Assembly (NCBI RefSeq): GCF_014646355.1
Contig: NZ_BMNH01000034.1
Span: 1 to 64,000 of the forward strand
Direction of reading: 5' to 3'
Source of the DNA: Nonomuraea cavernae
Lineage (GTDB): Bacteria > Actinomycetota > Actinomycetes > Streptosporangiales > Streptosporangiaceae
Length of the DNA: 64,000 nucleotides
The stretch's first letter is position 1; each line of letters begins with the position of its first letter. The position numbers and the translations under genes are program-made. Positions 1 through 8,802 of the stretch are shown piece by piece. Under the pieces are notes generated by a model. It was not told the DNA's origin. It did not search any database and saw only the letters and a program-made list of their open reading frames with translations.

Positions 1-71
1 ACTTGGCTCTTCTTGGTCGTTGAACCAACTACCGGAGACCTCGTCGGTTATCGATCACCGCCACGCCGCAA

Positions 72-93
72 GTTTCAAAGATCCTTTTGAAAC
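72..93. repeat. Short inverted repeat near the window edge
   Basis: Arms GTTTCAAA (72-79) and TTTGAAAC (86-93) form an 8-bp perfect stem with a 6-base loop. It could be the terminator of a gene left of the window or an operator for the membrane protein starting at 188. It has no T-tract. Nothing else recognisable lies in bases 1-187. Confidence 0.3.
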
Positions 94-187
94 GCGGCCT
101 AGGGGACAAGTGGTCCCAGCGGAGGAGCTGCCCGGCCGGCCACGCGTGCCAGGATGGAGGCGTAGTCGAAACGAGGGACGTGCCGGA

Positions 188-667
188 ATGACTTTCGATC
201 AGATCGCGTGGTTGCCGCTGTGCATCGGTGTGACCATCGCGGGGTTGGCGCTCAGCTTCCTGGCGTTCCGGCGCAGGGGAGCGGCGGCGGGGCTGAGGAC
301 GACGGCGTGGGCGCTGCTGCCGCTGGCCGCCTATCTCACCGGGGCGCTGAGCAGCCTGTGGACCGTGGGCGCCACTCTCGTCGGGTTCGTCACGGGTCTC
401 GTCTTCAATCCGCTCGTGTGGTCGGGCGTCGCGCTGACGGGGCTGTCGGTGGTGCTGTTCGTGGTGTCCGGGGTGCTGCGCGGCAGGAGCGCGGCCAAGG
501 GCGCCGGGCCGGCCAAGGCCAAGGAGGCCCCGCGCGCGCCCGAGGGCGCGGCGGCTCCGAAGGGGACCGCGACGGGCAAGCCTGCGGTGGAACCCCCCAA
601 GAAGCGAACGAATGATGATGACTTCTCCGACATCGAGGAGATCCTTCGACGCCGAGGTATCGGTTGA
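188..667 (+). CDS. Small four-helix membrane protein, unknown function
   Basis: A 159-aa protein of unknown function. About four hydrophobic segments lie near residues 5-27, 37-57, 60-80 and 82-104, followed by an Ala/Pro/Lys-rich cytoplasmic-type tail that ends in an acidic then basic patch (DDDFSDIEEILRRRGIG). I chose the ATG at 188 because a GAGGGA-like ribosome site precedes it and the first membrane span begins directly after it. An in-frame start at 20 would add a charged, non-conserved-looking stretch. It stands alone, about 220 bp before the peptide transporter operon, with no evidence that the two are co-transcribed. Confidence 0.6.
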   Translation: MTFDQIAWLPLCIGVTIAGLALSFLAFRRRGAAAGLRTTAWALLPLAAYLTGALSSLWTVGATLVGFVTGLVFNPLVWSGVALTGLSVVLFVVSGVLRGRSAAKGAGPAKAKEAPRAPEGAAAPKGTATGKPAVEPPKKRTNDDDFSDIEEILRRRGIG

Positions 668-889
668 ATGGGCTTGTGTCACGATTCTGGGACATAACCG
701 GAACTGGTCGTAGACATTCACATCAAGATCGATACGAATGAGTTTCGCGTCAATCACGTTTGAGCCACATAGCGGTCTGAGGGGCTAGTCAGCGCAGCTC
801 AGGCCATACATCCTGCCTCCTGGGGTCGCGATCCGCGGCCCACTCAGACGACCCGGCCAACGTCGTCCGCAATCAGGGGGCAATCAGGC

Positions 890-1882
890 ATGACCGCACC
901 GCTAGACGTATCCGGCTCCGCGGCTGAAGCGCATCCGGAAGCCGTGCTCGTGGGAGCGGGCAAGGCCATCCAGGGGCGCTCGCTCACCCGGATCGCCTGG
1001 ATGCGGTTGCGGCGAGACAAGCTCGCGATGGCGGGCGGGATCACCGTGATCCTGCTGATCCTCGTGGCGATCTTCTCCACGCCGATCATCGCCGCCTTCG
1101 GGCACCCGCCGCTGGAGTTCCACCAGGACCAGATCGACCAGAGCACGCTCCTGCCCAAGGGCGCCTTCGGCGCCATGGGCGGAGAGTTCCTGCTCGGCAT
1201 CGAGCCGGTCAACGGACGCGACGTGTTCAGCCGCATCGTGGCCGGCGCCGGCATCTCGCTGCTGATCGGCTTCCTGGCGACGATCCTGTCGGTGGTCATC
1301 GGCACCACGCTCGGCGTGATCGCCGGCTACTTCGGTGGCTGGGTCGACCAGCTGATCGGCCGGATCATGGACGTCTTCCTCGCCTTCCCGCTGCTGGTCT
1401 TCGCCATCGCGCTGGCGGGAGTCATCCCCGACAAGGGGTTCGGGCTGGAGGGCAACTCCCTGCGGATCGCGATGCTGATCTTCATCATCGGATTCTTCAG
1501 CTGGCCCTACATCGGCCGCATCGTCCGTGGCCAGACGCTCTCGTTGCGCGAGCGCGAGTTCGTCGACGCCGCGCGGAGCCTCGGCGCCCGCAACGGCTAC
1601 ATCCTGTTCCGTGAGATCCTGCCCAACCTGATGGCGCCCATCCTCGTCTACGCGACGTTGCTGATCCCCACCAACATCCTGTTCGAGGCCGGACTCTCCT
1701 TCCTGGGCGTCGGCATCAACCCGCCGACCCCCACCTGGGGCGGCATGCTCTCGGAGGCGGTGCGCTTCTACACCCTGCCGCACTTCGTGATCTTCCCTGG
1801 TCTGGCGATCTTCATCACCGTTCTCGCCTTCAACCTGTTCGGCGACGGGTTGAGGGACGCCTTCGACCCTCGGGCGCACTGA
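890..1882 (+). CDS. Oligopeptide/dipeptide ABC transporter permease, OppC/DppC type
   Basis: A 330-aa inner-membrane permease of the DppC/OppC family (BPD_transp_1 fold). The soluble N-terminus (about 45 residues) ends in the family signature RIAWMRLRRDKLAMAG, followed by a first span, an external loop, and the five-helix core. The EAA-type cytoplasmic loop that docks on the ATPases is visible near residues 220-245 (EREFVDAARSLGARNGYILFRE). It pairs with the OppB-type permease at 3781. Its position first in the operon, before the binding protein, is unusual; B usually precedes C. A G-rich ribosome site precedes the ATG. No convincing promoter could be picked out in 668-889. Confidence 0.93.
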   Translation: MTAPLDVSGSAAEAHPEAVLVGAGKAIQGRSLTRIAWMRLRRDKLAMAGGITVILLILVAIFSTPIIAAFGHPPLEFHQDQIDQSTLLPKGAFGAMGGEFLLGIEPVNGRDVFSRIVAGAGISLLIGFLATILSVVIGTTLGVIAGYFGGWVDQLIGRIMDVFLAFPLLVFAIALAGVIPDKGFGLEGNSLRIAMLIFIIGFFSWPYIGRIVRGQTLSLREREFVDAARSLGARNGYILFREILPNLMAPILVYATLLIPTNILFEAGLSFLGVGINPPTPTWGGMLSEAVRFYTLPHFVIFPGLAIFITVLAFNLFGDGLRDAFDPRAH

Positions 1883-1931
1883 CCTTCGCCAACGCTCCAT
1901 CCCCCAACTCCACTGATCAAGGGGTTAGTAA

Positions 1932-3695
1932 ATGAGAAGGAAATCCGCACTGGCGGCGGCCGCGACCGCGGCCCTCGCCCTGGTGCTCTCCGCCTGCGGC
2001 GGAGGTGGCGGCACAGCTCAGCAACCCGCCCAATCCGCGTCGGGCGGTGCCGCCGAACCGGCGTTCAACGCCGGTCTGACCTCGGTGTTCAACCCTTCGA
2101 CCAAGAAGGGAGGCACGCTGAAGGCGGCCCACTCCGCCGACTGGGACAGCCTCGACCCGGGCGACACCTACTACGGCTACTCGTTCAACTTCGGCCGGTT
2201 CTACTGGCGGACGCTGACGATGTACAAGACCGGTCCCGGCCCCGAGGGCAACACGGTCGTGCCCGACCTCGCCGAAGGACTGGGTGAGGCCAGCGACGGC
2301 GGCAAGACCTGGACGTACAAGCTCAGGAGCGGCCTGAAGTTCGAGGACGGCACGCCGATCACGGCCAAGGACGTGGCCTACGCGGTGGCGCGCAGCTTCG
2401 ACAAGGAGACCTTCCCGCACGGCCCGTCCTACCTCAACGAGCTGCTGGCCTGGCCGAAGGACTTCAAGGGCGTCTACAAGACCCCCGACGTCGACTACAG
2501 CGCGGCCGTCGAGGCGAAGGACGACCTGACGGTCGTCTTCCACCTGAACAAGGCGTTCTCGTCGATGGACTACGTCGTCCAGATGCCGATGACCGCTCCG
2601 GTGCCCAAGGACAAGGACACGGGCGCCAAGTACAAGGAGAAGGTCGTCTCCTCCGGCCCGTACAAGTTCGAGTCGAACGAGATCGGCAAGAAGTTCGCGC
2701 TGGTCCGCAACGACCAGTGGGACCCGGCCACCGACCCCAACCGGCCCGCGCTGCCGGACCGGATCGAGGTCCAGCTCAACGTCAACGCCGATGACCTGGA
2801 CAACCAGCTCATCGCGGGCAACATCCACCTGGACATCCCCGGCACCGGCATGCAGCCGGCGGCCCTGGGCAAGGTCCTGCCCGACCCCGCCCTGAAGGCG
2901 CGGACGGACAACCCGATCATCCCCAGGCTCTGGTACGTCTCGGTCATCCCGGACAACCCGCCGCTGGACAACATCGAGTGCCGCAAGGCCGTGATGTACG
3001 CCGCGGACCGGGTCGCCAACCAGACCGCCTACGGAGGCGAGCTCGCCGGTGGCGAGATCGCGACCAACGTGATGCCGCCGCCCATCGTCGGCCAGGAGAA
3101 GTTCGACCTGTACGCCTCCGAGGGCAACAAGGGCGACGTGGCCAAGGCCAAGGAGGCGCTCGCCGCCTGTGGCCAGCCGAACGGTTTCTCCACCACGATG
3201 ACCTTCCGTGCCGACCGTCCGCGTGAGAAGGCGCTGGCCGAGGCGATGGAGCAGGCGCTGGCCAAGGTCGGCATCAAGCTGACGCTCAAGGGCTTCCCGG
3301 GATCCAGCTACTTCTCCGACTACGCCGGCAACACCGCGTACGTCAAGAAGAACGGTGTCGGCCTGGCCGCCCACGGCTGGGGCTCCGACTGGCCTGACGG
3401 ATACGGCTTCATGCAGGCCATCGTCGACAGCCGCACCATCCGCCCCGCCGGCAACTACAACCTCAGCGTCAAGAACCCCGAGGTCGACAAGCTCATCGAC
3501 CAGGCCTCGGCCGAGCTCGACGCCACCGCCCGCGCCAAGCTGTGGGTCGAGGTCGACAAGAAGGTCATGGAGGACGCCTCCATCCTGCCGGTCGTGTGGG
3601 CCAAGTCGCTGCTCATGCGCGGCAAGGGCGTGACGAACGTCGCCTACAACGAGGGCCAGAGCATGTTCGACTACGTGCTGCTCGGCGTCGAGTGA
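1932..3695 (+). CDS. Peptide ABC transporter substrate-binding lipoprotein (SBP family 5)
   Basis: A 587-aa extracytoplasmic binding protein of solute-binding family 5 (OppA/DppA). A short basic N-region and hydrophobic stretch end in a lipobox LSAC, with Cys22 as the predicted lipidated residue. The family start GGTLKAAHSADWDSLDPG lies around residues 57-75, and the two-lobe body runs to the C-terminus. It captures oligopeptides or dipeptides for the two permeases encoded on either side. AAGGGG lies about 8 bases before the ATG. A strong hairpin follows the stop codon and probably raises its mRNA level relative to the transporter parts. Confidence 0.93.
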   Translation: MRRKSALAAAATAALALVLSACGGGGGTAQQPAQSASGGAAEPAFNAGLTSVFNPSTKKGGTLKAAHSADWDSLDPGDTYYGYSFNFGRFYWRTLTMYKTGPGPEGNTVVPDLAEGLGEASDGGKTWTYKLRSGLKFEDGTPITAKDVAYAVARSFDKETFPHGPSYLNELLAWPKDFKGVYKTPDVDYSAAVEAKDDLTVVFHLNKAFSSMDYVVQMPMTAPVPKDKDTGAKYKEKVVSSGPYKFESNEIGKKFALVRNDQWDPATDPNRPALPDRIEVQLNVNADDLDNQLIAGNIHLDIPGTGMQPAALGKVLPDPALKARTDNPIIPRLWYVSVIPDNPPLDNIECRKAVMYAADRVANQTAYGGELAGGEIATNVMPPPIVGQEKFDLYASEGNKGDVAKAKEALAACGQPNGFSTTMTFRADRPREKALAEAMEQALAKVGIKLTLKGFPGSSYFSDYAGNTAYVKKNGVGLAAHGWGSDWPDGYGFMQAIVDSRTIRPAGNYNLSVKNPEVDKLIDQASAELDATARAKLWVEVDKKVMEDASILPVVWAKSLLMRGKGVTNVAYNEGQSMFDYVLLGVE

Positions 3696-3737
3696 CCAGG
3701 CGAGGGTCGGGGATCTAGCGAAGGCAGGTGAAGGCAG

Positions 3738-3769
3738 GGATGGCCTGCCCGGCAGCGGGCAGGCCATCC
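3738..3769 (+). promoter_or_regulatory. Intercistronic hairpin after the binding-protein gene
   Basis: A perfect 13-bp stem (3738-3750 with 3757-3769) with loop GGCAGC lies between the binding-protein stop and the next permease. There is no T-tract and the operon continues, so partial termination or 3'-end protection of the binding-protein mRNA is more likely than full termination. Such hairpins are common after binding-protein genes. Confidence 0.6.
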
Positions 3770-3780
3770 GGCCGGAAGCG

Positions 3781-4794
3781 GTGTTCACATACATCATCAG
3801 GCGTCTGATAGGCGCGGTCGCGATGCTGATCGTCGTCAGCATGGTCACCTTCGGCATCTTCTTCGTCGTCCCCCAGTGGGCCGGCGCCACGCCGGAGGCC
3901 ATGGCCTCGCGCTACGTCGGCCGCGCGGCCACTCCGGAGACCGTGCACCTGGTCGCCGAGCGGCTGGGCTTCAACGATCCGGTGGTCGTGCAGTACGGCC
4001 GGTTCCTCAAGGGTCTGTTCACCGGCGCGGAGTACGACTACGGAGCCGGGGTCGAGCAGTGCCCGGCGCCGTGTTTCGGCTACTCCTTCATCAGCGGCCA
4101 GCCGGTATGGCCGGACCTGGTCGACCGCATCCCGGTGACCTTCGCTCTGGCCCTCGGCGCGGCCTTCATCTGGGTGGTGGCCGGCGTGAGCGTGGGCGTG
4201 GTGTCCGCGTTGCGCCGGGGCAGCTTCTTCGACCGGGTGGCGATGGGCACCGCGCTGGCCGGCGTGTCACTGCCCATCTTCTTCACCGGCATGGTCTCGC
4301 TGGTGGTCTTCAGCTACGGCCTGGGCTGGACACCACCGGGCGGCGCGTGGACCGACCTGTCGGAGAATCCCGCCCAGTGGGCCTACAACCTGCTGCTTCC
4401 CTGGATCACACTGGCGTTCCTGTTCGCGGCCGGCTATGCGCGGCTGACCCGAGCCGGGATGCTGGAGACCATGGGCGAGGACTACATCCGCACCGCCCGG
4501 GCCAAGGGCATGCGGGAGCGTGACGTCGTGGTCAAGCACGGCCTGCGGGCGGCGCTGACTCCGATCCTCACCCTGTTCGGCATCGACTTCGGCCTGCTGA
4601 TCGGCGGCGCCGTGCTCACCGAGACGACCTACACTCTGCCGGGGCTCGGCCAGTTCGCCATCCTGGCCATCAGAAACCAGGACCTGCCCCAGGTCATGGG
4701 TGTGGTCCTGATCGCCGCCTGTTTCGTGGTGCTGGCGAATCTGATCGTCGACCTCCTGTACGCGTGGGTCGACCCGAGGGTGAGGTTGTCGTGA
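3781..4794 (+). CDS. Oligopeptide/dipeptide ABC transporter permease, OppB/DppB type
   Basis: A 337-aa inner-membrane permease of the DppB/OppB family. The N-terminus FTYIIRRLIGAVAMLIVV is the typical first span. Periplasmic loop and core helices follow, with the EAA-type loop near residues 232-258 (EDYIRTARAKGMRERDVVVKHGLRAALTP). The start is GTG, 11 bases after the intercistronic hairpin, with only a weak ribosome site. Its stop overlaps the GTG of the following ATPase gene (GTGA), so the two are translationally coupled. Confidence 0.92.
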   Translation: MFTYIIRRLIGAVAMLIVVSMVTFGIFFVVPQWAGATPEAMASRYVGRAATPETVHLVAERLGFNDPVVVQYGRFLKGLFTGAEYDYGAGVEQCPAPCFGYSFISGQPVWPDLVDRIPVTFALALGAAFIWVVAGVSVGVVSALRRGSFFDRVAMGTALAGVSLPIFFTGMVSLVVFSYGLGWTPPGGAWTDLSENPAQWAYNLLLPWITLAFLFAAGYARLTRAGMLETMGEDYIRTARAKGMRERDVVVKHGLRAALTPILTLFGIDFGLLIGGAVLTETTYTLPGLGQFAILAIRNQDLPQVMGVVLIAACFVVLANLIVDLLYAWVDPRVRLS

Positions 4795-5816
4795 GCTTTC
4801 TGGACGTCAAGGACCTGAAGATCCACTTCCCCACCGACGACGGGCTGGTCAGGGCCGTCGACGGCCTGTCGTTCAGCCTCGAACGCGGTGAGACCCTGGG
4901 CATCGTGGGCGAGTCGGGCTCGGGCAAGAGCGTGACCAGCCTCGGCCTGCTCGGCCTGCACAAGGGCGGCCGGGCGAAGATCTCCGGGGAGATCTGGCTC
5001 GACGGCGACGAACTGGTCGGCGCCACGGCCGAGCACGTGCGCACGCTGCGCGGCCGGAAGATGGCGATGATCTTCCAGGATCCGCTGTCGTCGATGCACC
5101 CCTTCTACACGGTGGGTCAGCAGATCGTCGAGGCCTACCGGATCCACAACCAGGTCTCCAAGGCGGTGGCCAAGAAGCACGCCATCGACATGCTCGGGCG
5201 CGTGGGCATCCCCGAGCCCGACAGGCGCGTCGACGCCTATCCGCACGAGTTCTCCGGCGGCATGCGCCAGCGCGCCATGATCGCGATGGCGCTCTCGTGT
5301 GACCCCGAGCTGCTCATCGCCGACGAGCCGACCACCGCGCTCGACGTGACCGTGCAGGCCCAGATCCTCGACCTGATGCGCGACCTGCAGCGAGAGTTCA
5401 ACTCCGCGCTGATCATCATCACCCACGACCTGGGCGTGGTGGCCGAGCTGTCCAACGACATCCTGGTCATGTACGGCGGCAAGTGCGTCGAGTACGGCTC
5501 GACCGACGACATCTTCTACCGTCCCGAGCACCCCTACACGTGGGGTCTTCTGGGATCGATGCCCCGGCTCGACCGGGAGCCCACCGAGCGGCTCCTGCCG
5601 ATCAAGGGCAGCCCGCCGTCCCTGATCAACGTCCCGTCCGGCTGCGCCTTCCACCCTCGCTGCCCCTACGCGGAGCTGACGCAGGGCAAGGCCGACACCG
5701 CGGTGCCGGCGCTCGCCGAGACCGAGGGCGGCCACCTGGTGCGCTGCCACCTGGACAAGTCCGAGCGGCGGAGGCTGTGGGAGACCGAGATCAAGCCAGT
5801 GCTGGAGACTCAGTGA
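4791..5816 (+). CDS. Peptide ABC transporter ATP-binding protein, OppD/DppD type
   Basis: A 341-aa ATPase. Walker A GESGSGKS, the ABC signature FSGGMRQRAMIA, Walker B LLIADEPT and the switch His (ITHDLG) are all present. The C-terminal oligopeptide-transporter extension contains the Cys-rich CAFHPRCPYA segment typical of this subfamily, which in relatives can hold an Fe-S cluster. The GTG at 4791 was preferred to the upstream in-frame GTG at 4764, because it overlaps the permease stop and starts directly at the family N-terminus SFLDVKDLKI. It ends in a second GTGA overlap with the next gene. OppD and OppF should form the heterodimeric motor. Confidence 0.93.
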   Translation: MSFLDVKDLKIHFPTDDGLVRAVDGLSFSLERGETLGIVGESGSGKSVTSLGLLGLHKGGRAKISGEIWLDGDELVGATAEHVRTLRGRKMAMIFQDPLSSMHPFYTVGQQIVEAYRIHNQVSKAVAKKHAIDMLGRVGIPEPDRRVDAYPHEFSGGMRQRAMIAMALSCDPELLIADEPTTALDVTVQAQILDLMRDLQREFNSALIIITHDLGVVAELSNDILVMYGGKCVEYGSTDDIFYRPEHPYTWGLLGSMPRLDREPTERLLPIKGSPPSLINVPSGCAFHPRCPYAELTQGKADTAVPALAETEGGHLVRCHLDKSERRRLWETEIKPVLETQ

Positions 5817-6838
5817 GTGACAACGAGCCGCTTCTGTCCGTCCAGGGCCTGCAGAAGCACTTCCCGGTGACGAAGGGCCTGCTGAAGCGGCAGGTCGGAG
5901 CCGTCAAGGCGGTCGACGGGATCAGCTTCGAGGTGTTCAAGGGCGAGACGCTCGGCCTGGTGGGGGAGTCGGGCTGCGGCAAGTCGACCACGGGCCGCCT
6001 GGTGACCAGGCTGCTGGAGCCCACGGGCGGCAAGATCGTCTTCGAGGGCAACGACATCACCCACCTGAGCCAGGGCAAGCTCCGCCCGCTCCGCCGCGAC
6101 ATGCAGATGATCTTCCAGGATCCCTACTCGTCGCTCAACCCGCGTCACACGGTCGGCGCCATCGTCGGGGCCCCCTTCCGCATCCAGGGCGTACGGACCG
6201 AGCACGGCGTCAAGAAGGCCGTCCAGGACATCCTCGCCCTCGTCGGCCTCAACCCCGAGCACTACAACCGCTACCCGCACGAGTTCTCGGGCGGACAGCG
6301 GCAGCGCATCGGCATCGCCCGCACGCTGGCGCTCAAGCCCAAGCTGATCATCGCCGACGAGCCGGTCTCCGCGCTCGACGTGTCCATCCAGGCCCAGGTG
6401 GTCAACCTGCTGGAGGACCTGCAGCAGGAGATGGACCTCACCTACGTGGTGATCGCGCACGACCTGTCAGTGGTGCGCCACATCAGCGACCGGGTCGCGG
6501 TCATGTACCTCGGCAAGATCGTCGAGGTGGCCGACCGCAAGCGGCTCTACAGCGCGCCCATGCACCCCTACACCAACGCCCTGCTGTCTGCGGTGCCGGT
6601 GCCCGACCCCAAGGCGCGGGCCGGACGCGAGCGCATCCGCCTCACCGGCGACGTGCCGAGCCCGCTCAACCCGCCGCCCGCCTGCCGCTTCCACACCCGT
6701 TGCTGGAAGGCGCAGGACATCTGCAAGACGGTCGAGCCGCCACTGGAGCAGCTGGCCGACGGCCACCAGGTCGCCTGCCACTTCCCGGAGAACACCGCCG
6801 AGGTGCCCGCCGCCGCGGCGAAGCCGGCCGAGGCCTGA
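5813..6838 (+). CDS. Peptide ABC transporter ATP-binding protein, OppF/DppF type
   Basis: A 341-aa partner ATPase of OppD. It has Walker A GESGCGKST, signature FSGGQRQRIGIART, Walker B LIIADEPVSALD, switch His IAHDLS and the OppF C-terminal Cys segment CRFHTRC. The GTG at 5813 overlaps the upstream stop codon. A long in-frame extension to 5483 only reads through the previous gene and was discarded. This is the last gene of the operon. A long GC stem follows within 10 bases. Confidence 0.93.
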   Translation: MSDNEPLLSVQGLQKHFPVTKGLLKRQVGAVKAVDGISFEVFKGETLGLVGESGCGKSTTGRLVTRLLEPTGGKIVFEGNDITHLSQGKLRPLRRDMQMIFQDPYSSLNPRHTVGAIVGAPFRIQGVRTEHGVKKAVQDILALVGLNPEHYNRYPHEFSGGQRQRIGIARTLALKPKLIIADEPVSALDVSIQAQVVNLLEDLQQEMDLTYVVIAHDLSVVRHISDRVAVMYLGKIVEVADRKRLYSAPMHPYTNALLSAVPVPDPKARAGRERIRLTGDVPSPLNPPPACRFHTRCWKAQDICKTVEPPLEQLADGHQVACHFPENTAEVPAAAAKPAEA

Positions 6839-6846
6839 GCCGCCCT

Positions 6847-6878
6847 CCCGCCTCGCCGTGGCGAAACGGCGGGGCGGG
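6847..6878. terminator. Bidirectional terminator between convergent operons
   Basis: Arms 6847-6859 and 6866-6878 give a 13-bp GC-rich stem with one T-G wobble and loop GGCGAA. It fills the 43-bp gap between the ends of the peptide transporter operon (+) and the response-regulator gene (-), so it can serve both strands. No T-tract is present, as is usual in high-GC actinobacteria. Confidence 0.75.
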
Positions 6879-6881
6879 CGC

Positions 6882-7574
6882 TCAGGACAGGGCGCCCGGC
6901 GTGATCAGGCCCGTCTCGTACGCCAGCACCACGGCCTGCACACGGTCGCGCAGCCCCAGCTTGGTCAGCACATTGCCGACGTGCGTCTTGACCGTCGTCT
7001 CGCTCACCACGAGCTTGGCCGCGATCTCCGCGTTGGACATCCCCTTGGCGATCAGCCGCAGCACCTCGAGCTCCCGCTCGGTGAGCCGGTCGACCCGCGC
7101 CGGCGCGGGCTGCTCGTGGGCCGACGGCAGCCGGGCCGCGAACCGGTCGAGCAGCCGGCGCGTCACGCTCGGCGCCACGATCGCGTCGCCCGCCGCCACC
7201 ACCCGGATCGCCTGCACCAGCTCCTCGGGCGGCACGTCCTTCAGCAGGAACCCCGACGCCCCCGAGCGCAGCGCCTCCACGATGTATTCGTCGAGGTCGA
7301 ACGTGGTCAGCACCAGCACCTTCGGCACGTGCGCCGCCGGGGTCGCCCGGGCCCCGTCGCGCACGATCCGTCGCGTGGCCTCGATGCCGTCGACCCCGGG
7401 CATCCGGATGTCCATCAGCACCACGTCGGGCAGCAGCGCCCTCGTCTGCTCCTGCGCGTCCTGGCCGTCGCCCGCCTGCCCGACCACCGTGATGTCCGGC
7501 TCGGCCTCCAGGATCAGCCGGAAACCGGTGCGCAGCAGCGGCTGGTCGTCCACCAGCAGCACTCTGATCGTCAT
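6882..7574 (-). CDS. NarL/FixJ-family response regulator
   Basis: A 230-aa regulator. The N-terminal receiver domain has the acidic pair DD at 9-10, phospho-acceptor Asp55 (LMDIRMPG) and a conserved switch/Lys region (LLKDVPPEEL). A C-terminal LuxR-type helix-turn-helix occupies about residues 165-225 (LTEREVEVL-type start, then NAEIAAKLVVSETTVKTHVGNVLTKLGLRDR). The start ATG overlaps the stop of the histidine kinase (ATGA, 7571-7574), so it is the kinase's cognate partner. The target genes cannot be told from sequence. Confidence 0.93.
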   Translation of the reverse strand: MTIRVLLVDDQPLLRTGFRLILEAEPDITVVGQAGDGQDAQEQTRALLPDVVLMDIRMPGVDGIEATRRIVRDGARATPAAHVPKVLVLTTFDLDEYIVEALRSGASGFLLKDVPPEELVQAIRVVAAGDAIVAPSVTRRLLDRFAARLPSAHEQPAPARVDRLTERELEVLRLIAKGMSNAEIAAKLVVSETTVKTHVGNVLTKLGLRDRVQAVVLAYETGLITPGALS

Positions 7575-8743
7575 TGTCCGTCCTTCAAGGGGAATCTCGC
7601 CCGAACCTCGAAACCGCCCCCGGACCGCGGACCGATGCTCAGAACCCCACCATAGAGGGCGACGCGCTCACGAATCCCCACCAAACCATGCCCTGGCTCC
7701 CCGGACAGGAGCCCGCCCCGCCCGTCGTCCTCCACCCTGACGTCCAGCTCGTGCGGCTCGTGCCGTACGGTGACGACCGCGCTGGCCCCGGCTCCCGCGT
7801 GCCGCAGGCTGTTCGTGAGCCCCTCCTGAACCAGCCGGTAGGCGGCCAGGTCGACTCCGGCGGGAACAGGGCCCGGCTCGCCGGCGACGCGCAGCAGCGT
7901 CTCCAGGCCGGCCTCCCGCATCTGCTCCACCAGGGCGGGCAGGTCCCGCATGCCCGGCTGCGGGCCCAGCTCGGCGCGGGCGTCGGTGCGCAGCACACCG
8001 ACGATGTCGCGCATCTCGGTCAGCGCCATGCGGCCCGTGTGCTCGATCGCCGACAACGCCTCGTTCGCCAGCTCGGGGTCGGAGCCGAGCACCCGGCGCG
8101 CGGCCGAGGCCTGCACGGTCATCACGGTGACATGGTGGGCCACCACGTCGTGCAGCTCCCGGGCGATCCTGGAACGCTCCTCTGCCCGCGCCGCCCGCGT
8201 GTCGGCCGCGTGCGCCCGCTCCAGCCGGGCCGCCCGGTCCTTCAGCTCCTCCAGGTACGCGCGGCGAAGCCGCAGGCTCCGTCCCGCGCCCCAGACCGCC
8301 ACGAGCACCACGGCGACCACCAGATGGTCGCTCCACCGCAGCGCGGCGACCGGGCCGGCCACCGCGCTCACGACGTAGAGGACGACGGACAGCGTCAGCC
8401 CGCACAGCGCCATCGCCAGGCCGCGGTAGGACGCCACCGAGTAGAGCAGCACCAGCCCCGCCACCCCTGCCAGGCCCGTGCCGTAGCCGAGACCGGTCAT
8501 CAGCGTCTCGGGCACCAGCGCCGCGCACATGGCGCCGAGCGGCCAGCGCCTGCGCACCGCCACCGGCGCGCACGCCAGCAGCACCAAGGTCACTCCCAAC
8601 GCGTCGGGCGCGCGCATCCCGTCGACGAGCACGCCCTGCGCGCGTAACTGCTCCGGGTCGTAGAGGACGAACAACGCCACCGAGGCAGCGGCCACCGCCA
8701 CGGCGAGGACCGTGTCGTGGAACAGGGGTCGGCCGACTCGCAT
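7571..8743 (-). CDS. NarL-type sensor histidine kinase (HisKA_3)
   Basis: A 390-aa kinase. Several N-terminal transmembrane helices (about residues 15-150) lead into a coiled linker and a HisKA_3 box with phospho-acceptor His in RIARELHDVVAHHVTVM. The HATPase domain contains the N-box-like LVQEGLTNSLRHAG and the G boxes DDGRGG and GHGLVGIRERV. There is no large extracellular sensor domain, so the stimulus may be membrane-associated. The ATG at 8743 was chosen over a long upstream extension because the membrane domain begins here and a leaderless-type -10 (TACAGT) sits 6 bases upstream. Confidence 0.92.
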   Translation of the reverse strand: MRVGRPLFHDTVLAVAVAAASVALFVLYDPEQLRAQGVLVDGMRAPDALGVTLVLLACAPVAVRRRWPLGAMCAALVPETLMTGLGYGTGLAGVAGLVLLYSVASYRGLAMALCGLTLSVVLYVVSAVAGPVAALRWSDHLVVAVVLVAVWGAGRSLRLRRAYLEELKDRAARLERAHAADTRAARAEERSRIARELHDVVAHHVTVMTVQASAARRVLGSDPELANEALSAIEHTGRMALTEMRDIVGVLRTDARAELGPQPGMRDLPALVEQMREAGLETLLRVAGEPGPVPAGVDLAAYRLVQEGLTNSLRHAGAGASAVVTVRHEPHELDVRVEDDGRGGLLSGEPGHGLVGIRERVALYGGVLSIGPRSGGGFEVRARFPLKDGQ

Positions 8744-8749
8744 CGCTTC

Positions 8750-8755
8750 ACTGTA
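8750..8755 (-). promoter_or_regulatory. Leaderless-type -10 element of the kinase gene
   Basis: On the minus strand TACAGT ends 6 bases before the ATG at 8743. This spacing would put the transcription start at or next to the start codon. No ribosome site is visible and the -35 is weak. Confidence 0.4.
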
Positions 8756-8802
8756 GGTCCAGGTGAGAGCCCGGAACCTCCTCCCAAGGGAGGAGACGGG
8801 TC

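Noticed and set aside
1917..3902. 661-codon minus-strand frame opposite the peptide-binding protein gene
   Set aside because: Shadow frame; the plus strand carries a clear SBP family 5 lipoprotein.
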